Assembly: GCA_937132175.1 (NCBI GenBank)
Contig: CAKZNU010000107.1
Coordinates: 1 to 8,542 of the forward strand
Length of the DNA: 8,542 bases
Source of the DNA: an uncultured euryarchaeote
Lineage (GTDB): Archaea; Nanohalarchaeota; Nanosalinia; Nanosalinales; Nanosalinaceae
Direction: 5' to 3'
The notes under the pieces were generated by a model. It saw only the letters and a list, made by a program, of their open reading frames with translations, was not told the origin of the DNA and did no database searches. This document shows, piece by piece, positions 1-6,237 of the stretch (positions are counted from its first letter, which is position 1; every line of letters begins with the position of its first letter). The position numbers were made by a program, and so were the translations under genes.

Positions 1-492
1 GCCGAGGACTTTCCGGAAAGTTACAGGTACGAGAAAACACTTCTTTACCACCTCAACAAGAACCCTGATGATTACAGAGGAGCCATAAAGAGGCTTCCAG
101 AAGGTTTACAGGAGCTTTTCGTACATGCATACCAGTCCTGGGTTTTCAACCGCACTCTGTCTACGCTTCTGGAGGAAGACTGGTACGAGGAGGAGTACGA
201 GATGCCTCTGGTAGGATACAAGACCGACCTGAAGGACAACAGACCGGAGAATCTTGTAAAGGAGATTCTGGAGGAGGAAGGTGTCTCACAGGAGGATTTC
301 CGTCTTCAGGAGTTCCCGGAGCTCAGAAGTGAGGGAACCTACAGAAGGGCCTTTGCTGACTTCAGAAACTTCGAGATCATAGATATAGGTGAGGATCAGC
401 TCAACATGAACAGCCACACGATGACCGTCAAGTTCGATCTACCTAAGGGATGTTACGCCACTGTCTTGCTTAGAGAGATAATGAAGGGATAA
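1..492 (+). CDS. truD: tRNA pseudouridine synthase TruD, C-terminal part (5' end outside window)
   Basis: TruD isomerises a uridine to pseudouridine in tRNA (position 13 in the best-known members) in the cytoplasm. The frame is open from base 1 to a TAA and gives the last 163 residues; the first in-window ATG (202) is internal, not the start. Family signatures are visible in order: VHAYQSWVFNRTLS near residues 44-57, FPELRSEGTYRRAFADFRNF near 106-125, and TVKFDLPKGCYATVLLREIM near 142-161, all typical of the TruD C-terminal region. The catalytic Asp and the N-terminal domain lie upstream of the window. Its stop codon overlaps a possible TATA element for the next gene, so it may end its own transcription unit. 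Confidence 0.93.
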   Translation, partial: AEDFPESYRYEKTLLYHLNKNPDDYRGAIKRLPEGLQELFVHAYQSWVFNRTLSTLLEEDWYEEEYEMPLVGYKTDLKDNRPENLVKEILEEEGVSQEDFRLQEFPELRSEGTYRRAFADFRNFEIIDIGEDQLNMNSHTMTVKFDLPKGCYATVLLREIMKG

Positions 493-495
493 AAA
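489..495 (+). promoter_or_regulatory. Possible TATA box for the glycosyltransferase operon
   Basis: An ATAAAAA element overlaps the truD stop codon, with its centre about 28 bases before the ATG at 520. No Shine-Dalgarno sequence precedes that ATG, so a leaderless transcript starting at or next to the ATG would fit. The element is short and A-rich, so chance occurrence is possible. Confidence 0.35.
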
Positions 496-519
496 CCTGG
501 GGTCAAAACCCAAACTAAG

Positions 520-1779
520 ATGATAAGGCTGCTTATATGGTCCTCGTATCTGGTCGTGACCTACATAACCATATTCCAGCTTCTATCCTTTCTGGAGAGA
601 GACAGCTTCAGCAGGAACGTTGAATGGCCGGAAACCTGGCCTTCGGTATCTATAACCATACCTGCGTACAACGAAGAAGACACGATAGGAATGACGATTG
701 AGTCGGTTCTGGACCTGGAGTATCCCAAGGAACTGCTTGAGATCATAGTCGTTGACGACGGAAGCCAGGACTCCACCGCCGAGGAGGTCAAGAAATACAC
801 CGACCGGGATCAGGTAAGGCTTGTCCAACAGGAAAACCAGGGTAAAGGCGCCGCGCTCAACACAGGCATTAGTGAGGCCACCGGAAAGCTCTTTGCATGC
901 GTGGACGCAGACTCGAGACTTGAGCAAGACGCCCTCAAGAACCTCGTCTCCCACTTTGACGGAGATACAGGCGCAGTTGCATCCGCGATGAAGGTACATG
1001 AACCTCAGAACCTTGTACAGAGGATACAGTGGCTTGAGTACCTTGTCGGAATATATACCAGAGAGATTCTCGGGCATCTAGGGGCTATAAACGTCACTCC
1101 GGGACCTTTCAGCATCTACAGAAGGTCCGCGCTCGAAGAGATGGGAGGCTTCGACGAGGAATCACTGGTGGAAGACCAGGAGGTATGTTACCGTATGCAC
1201 AGAGACGGCTGGGAGATAGGACATGCTCGGAATGCCGTGGTACATACCGTGGCTACTTCAGACTGGAAGGCATTCTACCATCAGAGGAAACGGTGGTATA
1301 CAGGTTCGCTTCAGGAACTTATCAAGTACAGAAAGATGATGTTTAATCGCAAGTACGGAGAGTTCGGTTTCTTCACCTTACCTTCGAACCTGGTGATGCC
1401 GACTATGTCGATATTCACTCTCGGGCTTGTAAGCTTTCTGACATTGCAGCCCCTGGCAGATATTACAGAGGCTATATCACAGATCGGCCTTGATTTCTTC
1501 ACGTTTGACGCGTCTTTCCAGATTCTCCTGCAGGATGCCTACTGGTCTCTGATAGGTACAAGGGCCGTATCAACTGCTATGATGGTGTCAATCTTCGCCC
1601 TTACCGCTTCAACGCTGTATCTTACCTCCAGATACACGGGTGAAAACGCCTTAAGCAAAGGCATACTGCCAGGCCTCTTCTACGCCGCAATGTACGTCTT
1701 CGTAATAGGTTTCATGTATCTGGTGGCATCGATTAAACTCATTGCCAACTACTTGTTCGACGTGGGAACCCGGTGGTGA
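520..1779 (+). CDS. Family 2 membrane glycosyltransferase, QxxRW (processive-type)
   Basis: It likely transfers sugar from a nucleotide-sugar on the cytoplasmic face of the membrane to a lipid or growing glycan. An N-terminal membrane helix (about residues 3-24) precedes a GT-A catalytic domain. That domain holds the nucleotide-binding VSITIPAYNEEDTIG at 43-57, VVDDGS with Asp79/Asp80, the metal-binding D-A-D at 129-131, the PGPFSIYR acceptor segment at 194-201, the catalytic E-D-Q-E at 218-221 and Q-R-K-R-W at 255-259. Two or three hydrophobic helices follow (about 288-310, 345-369, 383-410). The order matches the BcsA/HasA/PgaC/NodC type, and QxxRW is usual in processive enzymes. The product cannot be told from the sequence. 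Its TGA overlaps a candidate GTG start of the next glycosyltransferase, so the pair is probably co-transcribed. No Shine-Dalgarno site is seen at the ATG. Confidence 0.88.
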   Translation: MIRLLIWSSYLVVTYITIFQLLSFLERDSFSRNVEWPETWPSVSITIPAYNEEDTIGMTIESVLDLEYPKELLEIIVVDDGSQDSTAEEVKKYTDRDQVRLVQQENQGKGAALNTGISEATGKLFACVDADSRLEQDALKNLVSHFDGDTGAVASAMKVHEPQNLVQRIQWLEYLVGIYTREILGHLGAINVTPGPFSIYRRSALEEMGGFDEESLVEDQEVCYRMHRDGWEIGHARNAVVHTVATSDWKAFYHQRKRWYTGSLQELIKYRKMMFNRKYGEFGFFTLPSNLVMPTMSIFTLGLVSFLTLQPLADITEAISQIGLDFFTFDASFQILLQDAYWSLIGTRAVSTAMMVSIFALTASTLYLTSRYTGENALSKGILPGLFYAAMYVFVIGFMYLVASIKLIANYLFDVGTRW

Positions 1780-1809
1780 AAGACACTGAGACGCCAGCGA
1801 AAACTTGCA

Positions 1810-3222
1810 TTGGTAATCGGTCTCTTTGCTGCCTTACAGATCTTCATGGTCTATCTTAGATCCGGTAGACCTCTTATATGGGACTCAAGCGTATACGTCG
1901 GTATGGGTAAAGCCATAGCCTCAGGTTGGAAGATCGGCCTATGGGAGTCTTTTCGTCCTCCCTTGATGCCTGTGGTTGCGGCATTCATGTCGAAGACGGG
2001 GCTTCCCATGGCTTCTCTTGTGAGGCTGACAGGTGTGCTTTTTGCGGCTTCTGGACTTGCCTTTCTCTACAGGTACAGTATACATGTGGATCGTCGCCGA
2101 GCCCTAACGGCTGTCTTCATTCTGGCGGGTTCGGCTCTTTACGTGAGATGGTCTCATTACTTCCTCACATCAATACCTGCCGGCCTTCTCATACTTTTAG
2201 CTGTTTATCTGGTTCGGGACAGAAGATTTCTTGCAGCAGGTCTTGCAAGCTCCCTGGCCTTTCTCACCCGGTACCCTGGGGCCCTGATAGGTCCGGCCGT
2301 AGTCGTCTTTCTCCTTATCAGGTACGTGAGAACTGGGAATATTCATAGACTTGTCAGGGATGGAATGATCTACTCTACAGGAGTCCTTCTTCTGGCGGTA
2401 CCCTTTATGGCTTTCAACCAGGTTCTGTACGGGGAGATGCTGCATTCGGTGCTTTCAGGTGCAACCGTCCCAGCCCTCAACCCTGATAAATACCTGTTTG
2501 GGCTGTGGTATCCCGTCAACATGATGCTGTCGGCACTACCCGTATCCTCACTACTGGTTACCGGAGGGATAGCTGCGTCCCTGACACAGCTCAAGCTCCG
2601 CAGAGAAAAGCTTGACCTCCCTGTAATAGCATTCAGTACACTGTACATCTTCTTCACGATCTATCCACACAAGCTCAACAGGTTCATGCTCCTGCTTCTG
2701 CCTCTTGGAGCCTTTCTCACATCCGACCTACTTCACACCTTGACAGAATATCTCTCGGAGCCTGATTACCCGCTGAAAGGTTTCTCTTTACTTCATATGA
2801 TCTTGCTTATTTCTCTGGCTGCGTCGTCCTTCGCCGTTGCTGAGCAAAGTACCGGTCGTTTGGATGAGAGAAAGGAGTTTCTTTCTGCTACCGAGGATCT
2901 TACCGGAACGGTACTTTCTAACTCTCCCTCGACCATTGTAGGAGGCGGGTTCCGGTATATTCCGGTGAGACCGGAGCATCTCGGCCAGGGACCGATGCTT
3001 GATGTAAACAGCTGCACATCAAGGAAAGATACAGGTTTCTGCAAGGTATCCAGTGAAAAGGTAGACCACGTGGCGATAAACAGGTGTTCGTGGTACTGCA
3101 CCCCTGCAATAGAGAACTGCGAGGAAAACATCAGGCGGTTCGAGGACAGGTTAAATAAATCATTTGAGGAAGTTTACTCTTCAAGAGGAGGTAGATGTGA
3201 TTACTATGTCTATTCGAGGTGA
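1810..3222 (+). CDS. Polytopic GT-C-type glycosyltransferase with Cys-rich C-terminal tail
   Basis: It resembles the GT39/ArnT/PMT-like families, which move a sugar from a polyprenyl-phosphate carrier to an acceptor on the outer face of the membrane. About 9-11 hydrophobic helices are visible up to residue 343. The first outer loop carries Asp25 in WDSSVYVGMG, the usual catalytic acidic position, followed by R-P-P-L-M-P at 49-54, a standard GT-C feature. After the last helix comes a soluble tail of about 125 residues with six cysteines (402, 411, 426, 430, 437, 463) and an NKS sequon at 449. The start is uncertain. TTG at 1810 leaves a short first helix, and the same frame is open upstream (basic residues, CTG at 1786). 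Alternatively GTG at 1776, overlapping the previous stop, reads M-K-D-T-E-T-P-A-K and would join this frame if one A near 1800-1803 were removed. The donor and acceptor are unknown. Confidence 0.82.
   Translation: MVIGLFAALQIFMVYLRSGRPLIWDSSVYVGMGKAIASGWKIGLWESFRPPLMPVVAAFMSKTGLPMASLVRLTGVLFAASGLAFLYRYSIHVDRRRALTAVFILAGSALYVRWSHYFLTSIPAGLLILLAVYLVRDRRFLAAGLASSLAFLTRYPGALIGPAVVVFLLIRYVRTGNIHRLVRDGMIYSTGVLLLAVPFMAFNQVLYGEMLHSVLSGATVPALNPDKYLFGLWYPVNMMLSALPVSSLLVTGGIAASLTQLKLRREKLDLPVIAFSTLYIFFTIYPHKLNRFMLLLLPLGAFLTSDLLHTLTEYLSEPDYPLKGFSLLHMILLISLAASSFAVAEQSTGRLDERKEFLSATEDLTGTVLSNSPSTIVGGGFRYIPVRPEHLGQGPMLDVNSCTSRKDTGFCKVSSEKVDHVAINRCSWYCTPAIENCEENIRRFEDRLNKSFEEVYSSRGGRCDYYVYSR
3216..3222 (+). 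promoter_or_regulatory. Shine-Dalgarno GAGGTGA, favours a TTG start at 3229
   Basis: GAGGTGA is a seven-base match to the complement of the archaeal 16S rRNA 3' end and overlaps the stop of the GT-C gene. It directly touches the ATG at 3223, which leaves no spacer, but lies six bases before an in-frame TTG at 3229. The downstream protein may therefore begin M-T-D-I-N-H-Y rather than M-Y-L-T-D. Confidence 0.55.
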
Positions 3223-3459
3223 ATGTACTTGACCGATATAAACCACTACAGGTATATCTTTGCAGGCGTTCTCACCGTGATTGTGTTCTTGCTTGGAGTC
3301 TTTATGAGCGGCCAGCTGGACGATGCAAGGGTATCCGCCCTGGAAAACTCTATAGAGAAAAACAACGTTGAGCTTCAGAGTACCCAGATGCAGCTGAACT
3401 ATCTGAGAAGTGAAACGTACAGGACTGTGATGTACTGGAGACCGGGCTTCAGGACATAG
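3223..3459 (+). CDS. N-terminal part of a frameshifted membrane-anchored thioredoxin-like protein
   Basis: The product starts with a short polar stretch, one transmembrane helix (about residues 11-30, with Arg10 on the inner side) and then a heptad-rich, coiled-coil-like segment (about 33-67, ending near LNYLRSE). After that the reading becomes unconvincing (YWRPGFRT) and stops at TAG. The adjacent frame takes over with a good continuation (Q-D-C-D-V-L-E-T-G-L-Q-D-I-V) from 3414 into the next reading frame. I recall archaeal DPANN proteins with this same order: helix, coiled coil, a single Cys, a YxLxxIRYW-like segment and a thioredoxin fold. This is therefore probably the 5' part of one gene of about 222-224 codons (3223 or 3229 to 3896), with a base missing near the AAA at 3413-3415. 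The start is ATG 3223 or, better placed for the Shine-Dalgarno site, TTG 3229. Confidence 0.7.
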   Translation: MYLTDINHYRYIFAGVLTVIVFLLGVFMSGQLDDARVSALENSIEKNNVELQSTQMQLNYLRSETYRTVMYWRPGFRT

Positions 3460-3896
3460 TGGCATCTTACAACAAGAGGCTTTCCAGCCTCCAGACTTAT
3501 CAAGAGGACAGCCTGCTGAAGGGACAGGAGTTTGAGACTCTGAAACGGTCGTATATACTTTCAGGCATACGTTACTGGATGTTTGCAGAGGAGATAAACA
3601 GAAAATGTGGAAGAACCTCCGATACAGTGCTTTACTTCACAAGCAGGGTAGGTGCGGCAGAAACCTGTGAGGCCTGTGCAGAGATGGGAGAACACCTCTC
3701 GCTGGCGAAGAAGGAAAGAGGCTCAGATGTCCTGATCTTTACGGTACCAGCAAACCTGGATGATGGAATGGTCGAGATGCTGAAGCAGCAGTACAACGTC
3801 ACCTCGATACCTACTACCGTTTTCAACGGCAACAGATCCAACAGGATAGAAGGGGTAGGAAGCCTCGACCGGATAGGTTCAAAGCTGGAGGGATAG
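3459..3896 (+). CDS. Thioredoxin-fold domain protein with CxxC (C-terminal part of a split gene)
   Basis: This is probably a thiol-disulfide oxidoreductase or thioredoxin-like domain held outside the membrane by the helix encoded just upstream. Counting from GTG 3459, residues 1-50 are helical and include LKRSYILSGIRYWMFAEEI ending at Cys50. A thioredoxin-like fold follows: TVLYFTS strand at 56-62, C-E-A-C at 70-73, a second strand VLIFTVPANL at 91-100, and the cis-proline motif S-I-P-T at 116-119. Two sequons (N113, N125) are present. GTG 3459 overlaps the TAG of the upstream frame by one base, so reinitiation is possible. However, this frame is already open from 3414 and codes well there, which favours a single frameshifted gene over two genes. 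The CxxC suggests redox activity, but direction and partner are unknown. Confidence 0.78.
   Translation: MASYNKRLSSLQTYQEDSLLKGQEFETLKRSYILSGIRYWMFAEEINRKCGRTSDTVLYFTSRVGAAETCEACAEMGEHLSLAKKERGSDVLIFTVPANLDDGMVEMLKQQYNVTSIPTTVFNGNRSNRIEGVGSLDRIGSKLEG
3887..3891 (+). promoter_or_regulatory. Shine-Dalgarno GGAGG for the small secreted protein
   Basis: GGAGG lies six bases before the ATG at 3898, inside the last codons of the thioredoxin-like gene. It is one of the strongest ribosome-binding sites in the window and supports both the reality of the 92-residue gene and its chosen start. Confidence 0.65.
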
Positions 3897-3897
3897 A

Positions 3898-4176
3898 ATG
3901 TACAGGATCCTCCTCGGAGCCGCCCTATTAGGGTTTGTCACGGGGCAGGCCCTGCCGGCGCCTGAAACCTCCGGGAAGCCGGATGATTACTTCTGTGGAA
4001 ATCTTGAGATGGAGATACAGGAGAATATGTCTTCCGGGTTCGTAAACTGTGTCTCTCCAAAGAGCTTGAACGCTTCTTTATCTGAGAAGGTCTCGGAATC
4101 TTCAAGTCTGAGATGTGTCTGTAGAAAGGTGGTTGAGGGCAGGGTTGGAGTATATCCTATCTCTACCGCAGGATAA
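3898..4176 (+). CDS. Small secreted four-cysteine protein, unknown function
   Basis: I do not recognise a family. The first 20 or so residues (basic R3, a hydrophobic core LLGAALLGFV and small residues after it) look like a signal peptide, leaving a mature chain of about 70 residues. That chain has four cysteines (33, 51, 73, 75), the last two as R-C-V-C-R. It also has two N-glycosylation sequons, NMS at 43 and NAS at 58. The ATG is one base after the thioredoxin-like gene's stop and has a good Shine-Dalgarno site, so it is the last gene of the operon. An even number of cysteines next to a CxxC protein suggests two disulfides formed outside the cell. It could be a substrate of the neighbouring enzymes or an accessory subunit; this is inference. 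Its TAA is one base from the stop of the convergent gene. Confidence 0.72.
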   Translation: MYRILLGAALLGFVTGQALPAPETSGKPDDYFCGNLEMEIQENMSSGFVNCVSPKSLNASLSEKVSESSSLRCVCRKVVEGRVGVYPISTAG

Positions 4177-4177
4177 A

Positions 4178-5113
4178 CTAGAACCTGTATTCGTCCGCCA
4201 GCTTCAGGCGGTTGCTTCTGCCGTCTTTCTCTTTCTCGACTATATCTTTCTCTACGAGTTCGGATACGGTACCTGATATCTTGGCCTTTGAGTGTCCTGT
4301 GCTGTCCACTATCTCTTTCTGCAGACATTCACCGTCTTCCTCCTGAAGCACGTCCAGTAACTCGTTTTCGCCCTCGTCCAGGTCATCCCGGATTTCAGAA
4401 ATTTTCTGCGGCTCTTCACGGGTCAGAAACCATACAAGTATACCGGCTGCGACGGTGATCATAGACAGGAGAAAAACCAGTCCCGCGATTTCAAGGGGAA
4501 ATCCGTCTTTTTCTTTAGGTGGACCTGTGCCTGTAAACTCGTTGAACAGTACGGCAAAGCTCAGTGAGTCCCCAAGGTCCGGCTGAGTTCTCCATATCAC
4601 CGAGATTCTTCTTCCGTTTGTCTCGGTGCTGTAGTTTGATGGACTTATAACCTGTGAGGTGCTGTTTGAGCTATCCAGTGCTGCCCCGGTAGGTAACCTG
4701 GCCTCAAGTCTGTATGATTCGGTCGGCCTGTAGATAGGCTGTCTGTAGCTGAAGAGCTTCGCACCTCTTTTCTGCTCGATAAATCCATCCGCCCTGAAGG
4801 AGAGGTTAATGACGAAGTCTCTTGTTAGGTTTACCGGACACTCTATTCTTGACCCAAGAGTAAGGTCTTTTACCGTGCAGTCGAGCTTTCCGTTTCTGGT
4901 GGATGCGTTAGGATTTCTGGCATCCACGGTTGTAACGTAGTTGAACTTTGATGATGTAAGTTCCTGTACCTCTATGGAGGCGGCTACGTCCTTTGACTCA
5001 AGGTCTATACCAACCTCCTTGTCACCTATAGATGTAGATACCCCGGCGGATACCAGAAGCATAAACATCAGTATCGGCAGCAGGCATCTGTGGAGTCGCC
5101 CTTCCGGTAGCAT
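4178..5113 (-). CDS. Membrane-spanning protein with glycosylatable exodomain and cytoplasmic winged-helix domain
   Basis: It is likely a membrane-bound sensor or regulator. Residues 1-28 form a signal peptide or N-terminal helix. An exodomain (about 30-205) follows, with two cysteines (C79, C92) that could pair and five N-glycosylation sequons (N69, N95, N103, N150, N160). One transmembrane helix (about 207-230) leads into an acidic linker and a C-terminal winged-helix domain (about 244-308), in which DSTGHSKAKISGTVSELVEK resembles the recognition-helix segment of MarR/ArsR-like domains. The stretch with R-L-P-T-G near 139-143 and TNGRRISVIWR near 165-175 recalls exodomains of haloarchaeal proteins with the same layout (DUF7345/DUF7343 type); I recall this and have not verified it. 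No Shine-Dalgarno site is seen. The ATG is 23 bases after the upstream gene's stop, so the two may be co-transcribed. Confidence 0.75.
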   Translation of the reverse strand: MLPEGRLHRCLLPILMFMLLVSAGVSTSIGDKEVGIDLESKDVAASIEVQELTSSKFNYVTTVDARNPNASTRNGKLDCTVKDLTLGSRIECPVNLTRDFVINLSFRADGFIEQKRGAKLFSYRQPIYRPTESYRLEARLPTGAALDSSNSTSQVISPSNYSTETNGRRISVIWRTQPDLGDSLSFAVLFNEFTGTGPPKEKDGFPLEIAGLVFLLSMITVAAGILVWFLTREEPQKISEIRDDLDEGENELLDVLQEEDGECLQKEIVDSTGHSKAKISGTVSELVEKDIVEKEKDGRSNRLKLADEYRF

Positions 5114-5136
5114 AAGTTTCTGTGTGGACTGGAGCC

Positions 5137-5544
5137 TTATGTTTCTTCCTCTCTCGGGTTTGAAACCAGGACTCCTCCGACACCCATCTGTGCGTACTGG
5201 TGTACAAGGTCTGCGACTTCCTGAAGGCTGTTTTGAAGCTCTGGAAGCTCTATCTCGTAGCCATCAGGACCCTCGATCTGTACGTAAGTCGGCCCGTAGT
5301 TTATCACTATCTGTACCGCCTTCGTGAATGATTCTGCATCGGCTGTTACCTCGGAAACCTTCGAGAACCCCTCGTCCAGTCCCGGATGCGGATCATCTAC
5401 CTTCTTTACCTCTTCAGTCTCAACGGAGTTTATCTCCAGTTCGTCCTCTGAAGAAAGTTTTTCCAGGTGGTCATCAAGTGAGTCCTTTACACCTTCCTCC
5501 TCAGGTGCAACTGCCTCGAAAACCATCCAAAGTTCTATACCCAT
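5137..5544 (-). CDS. Small acidic cytoplasmic protein of unrecognised family
   Basis: I cannot name this 135-residue protein. It is strongly acidic, with no signal peptide or membrane helix. The first half is rich in Glu/Asp (helical, about 15-50). The second half has a compact, conserved-looking core: D-P-H-P-G-L-D-E-G-F at 51-60, I-N-Y-G-P-T-Y-V-Q-I-E-G-P at 81-93, a helix LQNSLQEVADLVHQYAQMG at 103-121, and a final strand G-G-V-L-V. This suggests a small alpha/beta fold. The ATG at 5544 is supported by a TATA box about 27 bases upstream; Met7 is an alternative start. It lies where many archaea keep rpl18a or prefoldin genes downstream of eif6, but resembles neither. Confidence 0.7.
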   Translation of the reverse strand: MGIELWMVFEAVAPEEEGVKDSLDDHLEKLSSEDELEINSVETEEVKKVDDPHPGLDEGFSKVSEVTADAESFTKAVQIVINYGPTYVQIEGPDGYEIELPELQNSLQEVADLVHQYAQMGVGGVLVSNPREEET

Positions 5545-5568
5545 ACTCAGGTTTCGCCGTAGAAACTA

Positions 5569-5576
5569 TTTAAACA
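5569..5576 (-). promoter_or_regulatory. TATA box for the acidic hypothetical gene (leaderless)
   Basis: On the minus strand the sequence reads GTTTAAATAG, a good archaeal TATA box centred about 27-28 bases before the ATG at 5544. Archaeal transcription starts about 25 bases after the box centre, so the transcript should begin at or next to the ATG, and no Shine-Dalgarno site is present. This gives the gene a promoter separate from the rps19e operon. Confidence 0.6.
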
Positions 5577-5586
5577 ATCCCTGATC

Positions 5587-6237
5587 TCAGCCTTCTCCAA
5601 GAACACGGTCTATCCGCCCTATCTCCGGGCCCTTCGTGTCTTCTCCGACAAGTACGTTTTCACCCGTGACTGCCGCACCTGATCCCACAAATGGACTTCC
5701 CAGGTTCACGGTACCTATGTCCACCTCGTCTAATCCGAGAACTTTCTTGACGTGTTCAGCCTCCTGTTCCGAGGCCTCTCTGTGCAGAAGTGCCCCTCTG
5801 TGATTCGCTAGTGCTGCTGCACCGGGGTTCCTGATGCCTCCCACAGTACCGATCTCGACATCGACGCCAAGTGCCTCCTCTATCTCTTCCAGGTGAGGTT
5901 TCAGCTTCTCGCCGACTACCGCTCCCTCGTCGTTCGCCAGTATGAGGTTTCCGAGTGCGGTATCAGTTACCTCGAGAACTCTGAACTCGAGGCCAGAGTC
6001 TTCCAGGTTCTTTCTCTCTCTTGAAGTGATGCTGTCCGGAACCAGTATGCAGTTAGAGTTTCCTGCCGTGAAAAGTCCTGTCAGCTGTGTCCTCGCCACC
6101 GTGGTTTCTGCATGGGCTTCAGCTTCGAAGAAGTCTTTCCTCTTGAACCCTGGCGGGAAAACTGCGTATTTGCCGGTAACGGATGCATGTAGCCCTATGT
6201 TTGTGTTTCCCCGGAAGTTGTATCTCTCTATGTTCAT
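5587..6237 (-). CDS. eif6: Translation initiation factor aIF6
   Basis: aIF6 binds the large ribosomal subunit and prevents premature joining with the small one. The 216-residue length is normal for the archaeal family. The N-terminal NIGLHASVTGKYAVFPPG (about 12-29) and repeated blocks typical of the five-fold pentein propeller are visible: NSNCILVPDSITSREREN-like at 59-75, GNLILANDEGAVV at 95-107, VGTVGGIRNPGAAALANHRG-like at 133-148, DIGTVNLGSPFVGSGAAVTG at 177-196. The ATG follows the L39e stop with no gap and no Shine-Dalgarno site, so translation is probably coupled. It ends the rps19e-pdcd5-rpl39e-eif6 operon. The usual rpl31e gene just before it is absent. Confidence 0.95.
   Translation of the reverse strand: MNIERYNFRGNTNIGLHASVTGKYAVFPPGFKRKDFFEAEAHAETTVARTQLTGLFTAGNSNCILVPDSITSRERKNLEDSGLEFRVLEVTDTALGNLILANDEGAVVGEKLKPHLEEIEEALGVDVEIGTVGGIRNPGAAALANHRGALLHREASEQEAEHVKKVLGLDEVDIGTVNLGSPFVGSGAAVTGENVLVGEDTKGPEIGRIDRVLGEG

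Noticed and set aside
498..512. Small inverted repeat (GGGT-CAAA-ACCC) between truD and the GT2 gene
   Set aside because: The stem is only four base pairs with no T-run, so it is too weak to call a terminator or regulatory hairpin.
583..1077. Long minus-strand open frame opposite the GT2 gene
   Set aside because: It lies entirely opposite a gene with full catalytic motifs, and its translation shows no domain-like pattern.
3405..3460. Programmed -1 ribosomal frameshift in the thioredoxin-like gene
   Set aside because: No canonical slippery heptamer or clear downstream stem is present near the AAA at 3413-3415; a simple indel explains the data better.
4941..5584. Ser/Pro-rich plus-strand open frames opposite the regulator and the acidic gene
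   Set aside because: They are low-complexity antisense shadows of well-supported minus-strand genes, with no promoter or ribosome site of their own.
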